From Nitrosotalea sp. (lineage in GTDB: Archaea; Thermoproteota; Nitrososphaeria; Nitrososphaerales; Nitrosopumilaceae): 9,341 bases of DNA. Positions 1 through 7,247 of the stretch are shown one piece after another. The notes below the pieces were generated by a model. That model ran no database searches and was not told where the DNA came from. It saw nothing but the letters and a program-made list of their open reading frames with translations. The stretch is taken from assembly GCA_031296345.1 (NCBI GenBank), contig JARLFW010000149.1:1-9341 (forward strand), given 5' to 3'. Position numbers and translations under genes: made by a program. Within the stretch, counting starts at the first letter, position 1. Every line of letters begins with the position of its first letter.

Positions 1-52
1 CAATATTATAAGCTGTGGTTTTGTCAAAAGACAAGTCTATTTTTGAACCCAA
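1..52 (-). CDS. Possible 5' end of a divergent gene, cut by the window edge
   Basis: On the minus strand an open frame runs from a TTG at 52 to the left edge and would encode about 17 residues, MGSKIDLSFDKTTAYNI, which reads like ordinary protein. A TATA-like stretch (gaatattttt, about 72-81) is centred roughly 25 nt upstream of this TTG, the spacing seen before other genes here. It would be divergent to the adenosyltransferase gene. No family can be named from 17 residues, and a short open frame can arise by chance. Confidence 0.25.
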   Translation of the reverse strand, partial: MGSKIDLSFDKTTAYNI

Positions 53-84
53 TCTTTTTACCTAGTGTGCAAAAAATATTCTCA

Positions 85-615
85 ATGACAAAGGGATTGG
101 TCATAGTTTACACCGGAAAGGGAAAAGGAAAGACAACAGCTGCTCTAGGCATAGCCCTTCGTGCAGTTGGCTATGATCATAAAGTTTGCATGATACAGTT
201 CATCAAAGGTTCATGGCACTATGGTGAGATGACGTCATCAAAAAGATTAGAGCCTGAATTTGAACTCACAGCAATAGGCAAGGGCTTTGTTGGAATAATA
301 GATGATAAAAGTTCTATTGAGGATCATAAAAAAATTGCAGAGGAGGCACTACAAGTTGCACGAAATAAAATTAATTCAAAAATCTACAATATTGTGATAT
401 TGGATGAGATAAATTATGCAGTAAATCTTGGTTTGATAAATCTAGAAGATGTTTTAGAAATTATTTCAAACAAACCTGATGATGTTAGCTTGGTTCTTAC
501 TGGAAATTATGCCAAAGATGAATTAATAGAGAAAGCGGATCTAGTTACTGAAATGAGGGAGATTAAGCATCCCTTCAAATCCGGAATAAAAGCAAAAAAA
601 GGAATTGACTTTTAA
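85..615 (+). CDS. cobO: Cob(I)alamin / corrinoid adenosyltransferase, CobO/CobA (BtuR) type
   Basis: This 176-residue protein transfers the adenosyl group of ATP to the cobalt of a reduced corrinoid, a late step of adenosylcobalamin synthesis or salvage in the cytoplasm. It has the family's P-loop near the N-terminus (GKGKGKTT, residues 11-18), a Walker B-like strand VILDEIN (104-110), and the hallmark C-terminal block LTGN..(138-141), ADLVTEM (151-157), IKHPF (160-164) and the ending GIDF. The length fits the family. I chose the ATG at 85 because MTKGLVIVYTGKGKGKTT is the expected N-terminus; the frame stays open upstream to the window edge, but those codons look non-conserved and offer only TTG. 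A weak TATA-like ctttttacc (54-62) lies about 26 nt upstream. aIF2 alpha follows after 38 bp with its own promoter. No cobalamin riboswitch is visible. Confidence 0.9.
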   Translation: MTKGLVIVYTGKGKGKTTAALGIALRAVGYDHKVCMIQFIKGSWHYGEMTSSKRLEPEFELTAIGKGFVGIIDDKSSIEDHKKIAEEALQVARNKINSKIYNIVILDEINYAVNLGLINLEDVLEIISNKPDDVSLVLTGNYAKDELIEKADLVTEMREIKHPFKSGIKAKKGIDF

Positions 616-623
616 TCAGCAAC

Positions 624-633
624 ATTAAATTAT
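624..633 (+). promoter_or_regulatory. TATA box for aIF2 alpha (leaderless)
   Basis: The sequence attaaattat is centred about 25.5 nt before the ATG at 654, which is where an archaeal TATA box sits if transcription starts at the start codon. No well-placed Shine-Dalgarno precedes the ATG; gaagg at 648-651 is too close. A leaderless mRNA is inferred. Confidence 0.5.
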
Positions 634-653
634 GTACAATAAATTTGAAGGCT

Positions 654-1451
654 ATGACAACAACAGTTCAGAATTTCCCAGAAGTGGGAGAGATTGTAGT
701 TGCCACTGTAACAAGAATAGTGGATCAAGGAGCCTATGTTGCACTAGATGAATATAGCAATGTCCAAGGATTCTTACATGTTTCTGAGATTGCTACTGGT
801 TGGATAAGAAACGTAGGAAAATTTCTCAAAGTTGGAGAAAAGAAAGTTTTACTTGTAAAACGAGTAGATCCTCGAAGATCTGAAATAGACTTATCATTAA
901 AACAAGTATCATCTGATCAAAAGAAGAAGAAGCTTTTAGAGATAAAACGTGGTGAAAAAGAAGAGGCTTTAATTGAAAATCTGAAATCTCGTCTAAGCTT
1001 GTCCGAGGCCGAGATGGGAAAATTAGAAAATATTCTGGTGGAAAAATTTGGCTCAGTCTATGATGCATTTTCCGAAGTTTCAGCTAAGGGCATATCCATT
1101 TTAGATAATATCAATATTCCTCAAAAGGAATTAACTGTAATTGCAGAGTTGGGTTCAAAGATTCAGGTTCCTCATGTTGAGATACGCGGGATTTTTGAGC
1201 TGACTTGTAACAAGTCTAACGGCATTGAAATAATCAAGCATGCATTAATTGATTCTACAGCTAACAAGAAAGAGATCTCTGTTACATATATTGGCGCTCC
1301 AAAATATCGCATTACTCTTACAGCTCCAAACTTTAAGGAAGCTGAAAAGGAACTCAAGCCAATTCTCTCCTCTGTACAGGATGCCATAGAGAAGAAGGGA
1401 GGCACCTTCAAGTTCACAAGAGAAGAATCAAAGAAGACAAGAGAGGGTTAG
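654..1451 (+). CDS. eif2a: Translation initiation factor aIF2, alpha subunit
   Basis: This 265-residue protein is the alpha subunit of the heterotrimeric aIF2, which carries initiator Met-tRNA to the small ribosomal subunit. An S1/OB domain occupies about residues 10-85 (GEIVVATVTRIVDQGAYV, then GFLHVSEI and DLSLKQV). A helical middle domain covers about 90-165, and the C-terminal alpha/beta domain that contacts aIF2 gamma covers about 170-260, including VTYIGAPKYRITLTAPNFKEAE. The length matches archaeal homologues. The ATG at 654 is preferred over an in-frame TTG at 645 because a TATA box is correctly spaced for it. Nop10 begins one base after the stop, the usual archaeal order. The gamma subunit is encoded about 4 kb away on the other strand; no beta subunit is in the window. 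Confidence 0.95.
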   Translation: MTTTVQNFPEVGEIVVATVTRIVDQGAYVALDEYSNVQGFLHVSEIATGWIRNVGKFLKVGEKKVLLVKRVDPRRSEIDLSLKQVSSDQKKKKLLEIKRGEKEEALIENLKSRLSLSEAEMGKLENILVEKFGSVYDAFSEVSAKGISILDNINIPQKELTVIAELGSKIQVPHVEIRGIFELTCNKSNGIEIIKHALIDSTANKKEISVTYIGAPKYRITLTAPNFKEAEKELKPILSSVQDAIEKKGGTFKFTREESKKTREG

Positions 1452-1452
1452 C

Positions 1453-1608
1453 ATGCACTTTCAGATGAGAAAATGTACAGATTGTAAGAGATACACCCTA
1501 AAAGATGAGTGTCCCAAGTGTGGGCATCAGACTGCTACTGTACATCCAGGAAAATATTCTCCAGATGACAAGTATGCACGATACCGTATTTCTGATAGAT
1601 ACAAGTAG
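1453..1608 (+). CDS. nop10: H/ACA ribonucleoprotein protein Nop10
   Basis: This short 51-residue gene encodes Nop10, a core protein of the archaeal H/ACA complex, which uses guide RNAs to direct pseudouridylation of rRNA together with Cbf5, Gar1 and L7Ae. The N-terminal zinc ribbon is visible as C8-x2-C11 and C20-x2-C23-G, within KCTDCKRYTL and ECPKCG. It is followed by the typical HPGKYSPDDKYARYR segment, equivalent to the HPPRFSPEDPYGxYR stretch of the family. Length and motif order fit. The ATG at 1453 lies one base after the aIF2 alpha stop, so the two are almost certainly co-transcribed and perhaps translationally coupled. A second in-frame ATG (Met5) is possible, but Nop10 proteins normally keep the few residues before the first CxxC. 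It converges on the STT3 fusion gene with 6 bp between stop codons. Confidence 0.93.
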   Translation: MHFQMRKCTDCKRYTLKDECPKCGHQTATVHPGKYSPDDKYARYRISDRYK

Positions 1609-1614
1609 TAAATT

Positions 1615-4419
1615 TTATTTTGTCGTACTGTTTGATGATTCTATACTGATTTTTGATACACGTGCAGCATCAGCATCCACTGGCTGGTTAGTACTAGGAT
1701 CGGTCTGTAGTGATGCTATCTTGTCAACAACATCTTGACCAGATACTACTTGACCAAATAGAGTATACTGATTGTTCAACCAAGGTGCATCGCCAACTGT
1801 GATAAAGAATTGAGAACTTCCACTGTTAACATCAGAACTGCGTGCCATGCCTACCATGTATTTTGTAAAGCTCATACTTGAACTAAATTCTGGTGGAATT
1901 GTATGGTCTGCAACTCCAAGGCCCCAAGTACTTCTGTCACCTTTTATCGTATTTGGATCACCGCCTTGAATCATAAAGCCAGGAATTATTCTGTGGAATA
2001 CAGTTCCTTCATAGAAGCCAGAATTGGCAAGTTTGATAAAGTTCGCTGTTGTTTGTGGTGCCACATTATCAAGTAATTGGAATTTTATCTCTCCAAACTT
2101 TGTATCAATTACTGCAATGTTTCCACCACTACCTGTAGTGGTTGTAGGTGTTACTGTAGGTGTTACTGTAGTTGTACTAGAGTTATTTTCTTGTAAGGTA
2201 TTAGAGGATATTCCTGTTTGAGATTTGTAATCAGGATTAACTTGATAAACCAATACACCTGAAAAGACACCCGAGTCTGTCCTATTCAGGCTTGCTGATG
2301 AATCTACTAAGCGTAGTGGTCCATCTCCATTTGATGGATACTTTACGGTTTTTGAGTAAATTGCCGTATAACCTGAAGTATAGGTTGGTGATTCATTGTG
2401 AGTATTTGGATCATAGTATGTTAGAGGTGTGAATGGAAACATTTGTCCAAGCAAAGTATTTTTCCAGAAATAGTCAGTCGGTGTAAATGAATCATCTTGC
2501 AGGAATTTAGATGAGTCAAGGCCTCCTATTTTCATGAACCATTGTTTCTTGCTTTCATCTCCTCCTCCTCCAAGTACGTAAAGGTCTTGACCGTTTGAGA
2601 CAAACTTTTGGCCTACAACATAAACTAGAACATAGTTTGCCCCCATGTTCTTTAACGCCTTCCATGCCTCATCGGGAGAATTTAGAAGCATTCTTGCAAT
2701 GTTTGCTATAGTATTTGTGTCAACTGTAGCATTATCGGCAAGTGTTGTTCTTTCCCCCAAAGTCTGTATCCAATATCCATAATCCCACCAAGAAGCAACT
2801 ATAGAATTTTTTGGAGTATTATTTTTAATCCAGTTTAGAGTATCTGGCCAGTCACTAGTTGAGATGGCAAAGTTTGATCCTCCATTAAGAATTGTGGGTG
2901 GAGATTTTGTTACTAATATCCAGTTTGCATTTACAGGATACAAAGTTGGAACAAGTAATAATGCCACTATCACAGCAACAAACGCTATCTTTGAAACTTT
3001 TCCAAGCAAATCATTAGTTTTTTTTGTCGGAGCCGTTTCCTTTCTTGTTTGAGTTGTTCCTCTCTTTGATGATTCAGTGATTTTGACCTGCCTGCTTTCT
3101 CGTTTCAGAATATCTCCCACAAGTATGGTAAGACCTATAGAAGAAAGTATGATGACAGAAGTTGCCGTAAGTAATTCCAATCTAGAGAAAGTAGAACCCG
3201 AATATGCTCCAATTATACCTATGATCAAAGCAAATACAATCATCTCATTTCTAATAGAGAATCTGGATGCATTTTCACCTCCGTTCTTCTTTCTGAACAT
3301 AAGCCATACTCCAAGACCTGCAAACAACATCAACACTGAGAAATAGCTAAAGTTTTGTGCAAGTGTTGGAGTAGCATGCTCTGCAACCGAGTCAACAAGA
3401 GGATCCTCCGAGGTAAGAAATGGATTCACTGCATTCAGATAACGAAAGCTTGTTGAATGTAAAGGACCGACAGATAATACCACAACACCGATTATTATTA
3501 GGGCAGCTAAAGCTAGTACACTATTACGTATACGATGTTGTTCCTTACTATATTTTTGAACAAAGATTATAATTACAAGTAATATGGCTGGTCCAATCAT
3601 TGCAAGTCCTCTCATACCAAATACAAAAGTTGGACCAGGTCTTGCAAACAGACCTCCAGATATTACCATAGTTACTGCTACAAACAATGGAACTGCCCAA
3701 AGCAGGAAATTGTGATCTTTTCTCATGAAAGGCAGGACAATGAAGAACAATCCCAGAGGAAGAAGGAAGAACTCTATGCCTCCCCAAGATGCAAAACCTA
3801 TCGCAAGGAAGAATCCACCTCCTGTCAACTTGGCAGCAGCAATCTTTTTGTTCTCCGATTTTAGTCCACTTAGAAACAGGTAGATTCCCAATAATCCATA
3901 GAACAAACCTAAAGGTTCAGACTTGAACCAGCCAATAGTTCCCCTAACTATGATTGGAGGGGATAACGCAAAGAAAAGAGAGGCAAATAGACCTGCGCTA
4001 GTACCTCCCAAAACACGTACCAGCGCAAATATGACTATCACGGTCATAGAACCAAAAACTACTGGAAAGATTATTGTAAAATCATAGAGACTTAATCCCC
4101 CACCAAATATTTTGTATAAAATTGCGTCTGTTACATGTAGTGGTACTTGAGCATTAGAAAAAACATCTCTTCCTTCAGGATACCAACTCATTGTATCATG
4201 CCAGTGGACATATGCATTTAGCCCATGATCTACTAGATACTGTGTAGCCCTATAATTGAAGAATGGATCAAATTCATTTAATTGAAAGCCATAATCAGCA
4301 GCTTGAGATCTAACCATTACAGAAATGGAAAATGAAATTATTAGAACTCCAATTACAAGTAAATGCCTTAGATGAAAATCAAATTTTCGTACGGTAAACA
4401 ATTTGGTATCTGGTATCAA
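1615..4419 (-). CDS. aglB: Oligosaccharyltransferase STT3/AglB fused to a C-terminal cyclophilin-type prolyl isomerase
   Basis: This 934-residue membrane protein should transfer lipid-linked glycans to Asn of N-x-S/T sequons outside the membrane. The STT3 part (about 1-730) has around 13 hydrophobic segments, the first-loop acidic motif EFDPFFNYR (49-57), W73-H74-D75 in the next loop segment, SVAEH (344-348, the loop-5 Glu), and the catalytic signature WWDYGYWI (544-551). A basic loop lies at 440-472. A Ser/Thr/Pro linker (about 740-766) leads to a complete cyclophilin domain (about 767-928) with FHRIIPGFMIQGGD (808-821), GSSQFFI (867-873), W880 and LFGQV (887-891); Tyr885 replaces the His usual in human CypA. 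The isomerase should face outside and may fold glycosylated substrates. No ATG, GTG or TTG occurs in the linker or just after it, so a separate isomerase gene is unlikely. The start is TTG at 4419; the first ATG is Met35, inside the first membrane helix. Confidence 0.92.
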   Translation of the reverse strand: MIPDTKLFTVRKFDFHLRHLLVIGVLIISFSISVMVRSQAADYGFQLNEFDPFFNYRATQYLVDHGLNAYVHWHDTMSWYPEGRDVFSNAQVPLHVTDAILYKIFGGGLSLYDFTIIFPVVFGSMTVIVIFALVRVLGGTSAGLFASLFFALSPPIIVRGTIGWFKSEPLGLFYGLLGIYLFLSGLKSENKKIAAAKLTGGGFFLAIGFASWGGIEFFLLPLGLFFIVLPFMRKDHNFLLWAVPLFVAVTMVISGGLFARPGPTFVFGMRGLAMIGPAILLVIIIFVQKYSKEQHRIRNSVLALAALIIIGVVVLSVGPLHSTSFRYLNAVNPFLTSEDPLVDSVAEHATPTLAQNFSYFSVLMLFAGLGVWLMFRKKNGGENASRFSIRNEMIVFALIIGIIGAYSGSTFSRLELLTATSVIILSSIGLTILVGDILKRESRQVKITESSKRGTTQTRKETAPTKKTNDLLGKVSKIAFVAVIVALLLVPTLYPVNANWILVTKSPPTILNGGSNFAISTSDWPDTLNWIKNNTPKNSIVASWWDYGYWIQTLGERTTLADNATVDTNTIANIARMLLNSPDEAWKALKNMGANYVLVYVVGQKFVSNGQDLYVLGGGGDESKKQWFMKIGGLDSSKFLQDDSFTPTDYFWKNTLLGQMFPFTPLTYYDPNTHNESPTYTSGYTAIYSKTVKYPSNGDGPLRLVDSSASLNRTDSGVFSGVLVYQVNPDYKSQTGISSNTLQENNSSTTTVTPTVTPTTTTGSGGNIAVIDTKFGEIKFQLLDNVAPQTTANFIKLANSGFYEGTVFHRIIPGFMIQGGDPNTIKGDRSTWGLGVADHTIPPEFSSSMSFTKYMVGMARSSDVNSGSSQFFITVGDAPWLNNQYTLFGQVVSGQDVVDKIASLQTDPSTNQPVDADAARVSKISIESSNSTTK
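2143..2177 (-). repeat. Short tandem repeat in the STT3-cyclophilin linker
   Basis: Two exact copies of the 12-mer tgtaggtgttac (2143-2154 and 2155-2166) are followed by a degenerate third (2167-2177). On the coding strand the repeat gives the VTPTVTPT part of the linker. The 12-bp unit is a multiple of three, so slippage would change linker length without breaking the frame. Confidence 0.75.
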
Positions 4420-4449
4420 GATAGTTCTTGATGGAATTTACTCTGTTTA

Positions 4450-5106
4450 TTACTCTTTTGTAAGAATCTGAACCTCACATGATTTTATCAATTGTTTAAA
4501 ATCCTGAGCATCTTTTTCACTACCAACAATTGTTCCAAAATGCATCGGTATTACGATCTTGGGTTTTATTCTTTCTACAGCTTTAGCTGCTTCATTTGCA
4601 GTCATTACATATGTTCCACTTACGGGTACAAGTGCAATATCGGGCTTGAGATCAGACATCTCTGGAATCAAGTCAGTATCTCCCGTATGATAGATCGTAG
4701 TACCATTTAGATCTATTAGAAAACCTATTTTATTATCTTCTTTAGGATGAAATGGTTTTTTGGTTTCTGGATTTATTTTATCTACATTATATGCTTTAAT
4801 TGCTTTAATTTTAATTCCTCGTACAGTTTTTTCTTCACCTGGAGAGATGCCAATCTTTTCTTTAAAGGCAAATCCCTTAAGCATATCAATGCATTCGTTT
4901 GCTGCAACAATTGTTGTGTCCTCTGTTGAGACATTTTTTAGATCTTCTATACTTAGGTGATCAAAATGATTATGAGAAATCAAAATCAAGTCTGCTTTTT
5001 CTTGTTTTGTTATCTTATATGGATCAGTTATGATTTTGATTTTATCAACTATATTGAAAGAGTTATGACCAAGCCACTTTATTTTGATTCCTTTATACTC
5101 AAACAT
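4450..5106 (-). CDS. Metallo-beta-lactamase-fold hydrolase, UlaG/UPF0173-like (COG2220 type)
   Basis: This 218-residue soluble protein has the metallo-beta-lactamase fold and probably binds two metal ions. Visible ligands are the HxHxDH motif (H45, H47, D49, H50 in SHNHFDH), H140 and D143 in IYHTGDTD, and H189 in PMHFGT. The stretch AYN(105-107)...FHPKEDNKIGFLI is typical of one UlaG-like subgroup whose substrate is generally unknown; UlaG itself opens a sugar-phosphate lactone. There is no signal peptide, so it is cytoplasmic. The ATG at 5106 has a TATA box centred 25.5 nt upstream that overlaps the end of the PIN gene. The STT3 fusion starts 30 bp after its stop, so the two may be co-transcribed. 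The biochemical class is secure; the substrate is not known. Confidence 0.88.
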   Translation of the reverse strand: MFEYKGIKIKWLGHNSFNIVDKIKIITDPYKITKQEKADLILISHNHFDHLSIEDLKNVSTEDTTIVAANECIDMLKGFAFKEKIGISPGEEKTVRGIKIKAIKAYNVDKINPETKKPFHPKEDNKIGFLIDLNGTTIYHTGDTDLIPEMSDLKPDIALVPVSGTYVMTANEAAKAVERIKPKIVIPMHFGTIVGSEKDAQDFKQLIKSCEVQILTKE

Positions 5107-5126
5107 AACTAGAATTTACTTCTACC

Positions 5127-5136
5127 AAAATTAAAG
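5127..5136 (-). promoter_or_regulatory. TATA box for the metallo-hydrolase gene
   Basis: On the minus strand the sequence is ctttaatttt, centred about 25.5 nt upstream of the ATG at 5106, as expected for a leaderless transcript. It overlaps the stop codon of the frameshifted PIN gene (5131-5133). Confidence 0.5.
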
Positions 5137-5507
5137 CTTACTTGGTTCAAGAACAATTTTGTCACTTGATACAGAAAGAATAGAACCACCATTTTTCTTT
5201 ATTCTCCTTTTGAGTTCAGTATCAAGTGTAGCTACTATTCCTCCATGTTCTTTTACATAGGAAACTAGTGCATCGTCAACGGAGTTTCCTGAGATGCTGA
5301 TCTTTTTAAAATCTATTATAATTTTTAGAGCATTTTCAGCAAAACTTTTTTTTTATTATCCATAGTTACTCGTTCTAATTCTTTTACTACCATATCTGGT
5401 ACAATATACTCTATTGCTCCAATTTCTGTTTCTATGCTAGAGATGTTCTTTATTCTTCTAGAAACAAGAACCATGAGAAAACTAGAATCACAGATAATTT
5501 CAACCAC
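5131..5507 (-). pseudogene. PIN-domain protein (Fcf1/VapC9-like, UPF0129/COG1412 type) with a one-base frameshift
   Basis: As written, translation from the GTG at 5507 stops after 60 residues. A run of nine T on the plus strand (5346-5354, nine A in the coding sense) marks the break. Adding one A there restores a 125-residue protein ending at 5131, with the PIN acidic residues in place: D7 (ICDSSFLM), E43 (VVKELERV), D78/D79 (GNSVDDALVSY) and D96 (ATLDTELKRRI). The ending KKNGGSILSVSSDKIVLEPSKL completes the fold. PIN proteins are Mg-dependent ribonucleases; this subgroup resembles the rRNA-processing factor Fcf1/Utp24. The GTG start overlaps the aIF2 gamma stop by 8 bp, which suggests translational coupling, and this neighbourhood is common in archaea. 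The break may be a homopolymer sequencing error, a recent mutation or slippage-dependent expression; an error seems likeliest because both halves look intact. Confidence 0.82.
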
Positions 5508-6765
5508 TTGCTACACCAGCACCAATTAATCTCCATCTTTCAGCAATTCTTCTACTTATTGCTACCTTACTATTGTCAAAAATACATACGGGTCTTTTGA
5601 ACTGCAATTCCACTATCTTGCCCCTTACACTGGTAACTTTGGATAAGAGTGGAGCAGTTCCTAAACTTAATCTCAAAGATTCTCCTGTAGTTATTGGAGA
5701 AACTTTTATCTCTTCACCAGAACCAACCGCAGTGTCAAAAAGATTTACTTCAATTTTTGTACTGTAAGAATTTTCTGGCAGAGTACCGGGTCTACCAATT
5801 ACAGAACCTATCAGTGAATCACTTCTAGTCATTGATGGATCAAGCTTGGTTGCTATTGCAATCAAGCCACCAGATTTTACTTCTTTAACTATTCCTGCAC
5901 CAGTTCCTAGAGATGCAATTTCGGTAAAAATTGGTTCATATTTTCCTGTTTTCTCATTAGCCAAACCAGGTTTTATCTCAATTTCGTCTCCTACTTGGAA
6001 TGTCCCTTGAACAATACTTCCTCCAATAACACCACCTTTGATGTCTTTAATTTTAGTACCAGGTTTGTTTACGTCAAATGATCGTAGTACATGCATGACA
6101 GTATTTTTTTTCTCGTCTCTTTCAGGAGTAGGTATTGAAGATTCAATTGCACCTATCAAGGCGTCAATGTTTAATTTTGATTGGGCAGAAATCGGAATGA
6201 TTGGAGCTTTTGCTGCAGTTGTTCCTTTGACAAATTTTACTATATCAGCATAATTTTCCATGGCTTGTTCATATGATATCAAATCAACTTTATTTTGAAC
6301 TATGACTACTTGTTTTATTCCAAGTGTTTGCAAAGCAAGCAAATGTTCTTTAGTTTGTGGTTGGGGAACTTTTTCATTAGCTGCCACTAGAAGCATTGCA
6401 CCATCAATTAGAGCAGAACCTGATAACATGTTTGCCATCAAACTTTCATGGCCTGGACTATCTACAAAACTAACAACACGTGATAATTCACTTTCTTTTC
6501 CACAATTATTACACTTGGGTGTTACGGAATAACATAATGGGTCCTCACATTTTTTACATTTGTAAAATGCGGCATCAGCATATCCAACTCTAATAGTGAT
6601 TCCTCGTTTCAATTCCTCACTATGTGCACTAGTCCAGACGCCAGTCAAAGCTTGGATAAGAGTTGTCTTGCCGTGATCAACATGACCTGCGGTTCCAATA
6701 TTTACACATGGTTGATAACCATATTTTTTTACATACCAATCAGGAAGTGTTTCTTTCCAGTGCAT
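5500..6765 (-). CDS. eif2g: Translation initiation factor aIF2, gamma subunit (GTPase)
   Basis: This 421-residue GTPase is the core of aIF2; it binds GTP and initiator Met-tRNA and delivers them to the small ribosomal subunit. G-domain motifs are clear: GHVDHGKT (27-34, P-loop), DSPGH (102-106) and NKVD (158-161), with ISAQ after them. The switch region carries the zinc knuckle typical of this family (Cys at 70, 73, 78, 85 and 88; probably four bind zinc). Two beta-barrel domains follow, ending in KRPVCIFDNSKVAISRRIAERWRLIGAG, characteristic of gamma subunits. I chose the ATG at 6765; an in-frame TTG two codons upstream is possible. S6e ends 30 bp upstream and no convincing TATA box lies between, so co-transcription with S6e is likely. 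The PIN gene overlaps its 3' end. Confidence 0.95.
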   Translation of the reverse strand: MHWKETLPDWYVKKYGYQPCVNIGTAGHVDHGKTTLIQALTGVWTSAHSEELKRGITIRVGYADAAFYKCKKCEDPLCYSVTPKCNNCGKESELSRVVSFVDSPGHESLMANMLSGSALIDGAMLLVAANEKVPQPQTKEHLLALQTLGIKQVVIVQNKVDLISYEQAMENYADIVKFVKGTTAAKAPIIPISAQSKLNIDALIGAIESSIPTPERDEKKNTVMHVLRSFDVNKPGTKIKDIKGGVIGGSIVQGTFQVGDEIEIKPGLANEKTGKYEPIFTEIASLGTGAGIVKEVKSGGLIAIATKLDPSMTRSDSLIGSVIGRPGTLPENSYSTKIEVNLFDTAVGSGEEIKVSPITTGESLRLSLGTAPLLSKVTSVRGKIVELQFKRPVCIFDNSKVAISRRIAERWRLIGAGVASG

Positions 6766-6795
6766 GTACAAACTAGAAAAAGCAGATATGTTAAC

Positions 6796-7200
6796 CTATG
6801 CCTTAGTTTTCTCGGCAGATTCTTTTTCTTGTCCTTCAGCTGGTTTTTCTTCTATCTTAAGTTCTCCGTCAAAAAAGCAGTTTAATTGATAAACTTCTTC
6901 TGTTATGGTATTTCCTCTAACAAGCTTGCGGACTCGTTGTCCTTTTTCAGCATCTCTCAATCCTACACCCCTTGATAACAAAATGTATTTTCTAGCACCA
7001 CCATGAATATCTTCTCGGAGTGGAACTCCTGACTTGTCACTACCTCCAGTGATTTTTAATTTGCCAGATTCTCCTATTAATGCCGCATCTAATTCGCTAC
7101 CTACTTGTAGACCCAAAAATGGTCCAGCTTCCTTCTCCTTTACCTCTTTGGTAATAGCTCTTCCTTTTTTATCAGATATATTCAGCTTGAATGTAGCCAA
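6796..7200 (-). CDS. rps6e: Small-subunit ribosomal protein eS6 (S6e)
   Basis: This 134-residue protein is ribosomal protein S6e of the small subunit, shared by archaea and eukaryotes. It shows the usual start MATFKLNISDKKGRA, the G-x-E motif around VGSELDAALIG, and the signature GGSDKSGVPL (residues 52-61) followed by DIHGGARK. The C-terminal tail (about 112-134) is rich in Glu and Lys and is probably disordered. The start is TTG at 7200: it gives the N-terminus expected for the family, and no ATG lies near. A TATA-like element lies about 26 nt upstream. The gene leads a minus-strand cluster S6e, aIF2 gamma, PIN, an order seen in many archaea. Confidence 0.93.
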   Translation of the reverse strand: MATFKLNISDKKGRAITKEVKEKEAGPFLGLQVGSELDAALIGESGKLKITGGSDKSGVPLREDIHGGARKYILLSRGVGLRDAEKGQRVRKLVRGNTITEEVYQLNCFFDGELKIEEKPAEGQEKESAEKTKA

Positions 7201-7220
7201 GTAGTAAAAAAAATCTTTAA

Positions 7221-7232
7221 ACTATTAATTAA
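7221..7232 (-). promoter_or_regulatory. TATA box for S6e
   Basis: The AT-rich element actattaattaa (plus-strand reading) is centred about 26 nt upstream of the S6e TTG at 7200. It lies in the 79-bp space between S6e and the divergent 40-residue gene. Confidence 0.45.
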
Positions 7233-7247
7233 TCTTTGTACCTAAAT

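Noticed and set aside
43..84. Upstream TTG start for the corrinoid adenosyltransferase
   Set aside because: The extra 14 residues look non-conserved, and the ATG at 85 gives the family's typical MTKG...GKGKGKTT start.
1..84. Cobalamin riboswitch upstream of the adenosyltransferase
   Set aside because: The visible 84 bases contain no B12-box or convincing fold, and a close promoter would leave little or no leader.
1505..1738. Plus-strand open frame crossing the Nop10/STT3 junction
   Set aside because: It reads through Nop10 in the wrong frame and then antisense into the cyclophilin domain.
3077..3346. Plus-strand open frame of 89 codons
   Set aside because: It lies wholly inside the STT3 gene on the other strand and shows no recognisable motif; it is an antisense shadow.
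5325..5507. A free-standing 60-residue protein at the PIN locus
   Set aside because: It is the front half of a PIN domain; the rest follows in the next frame after the nine-A run.
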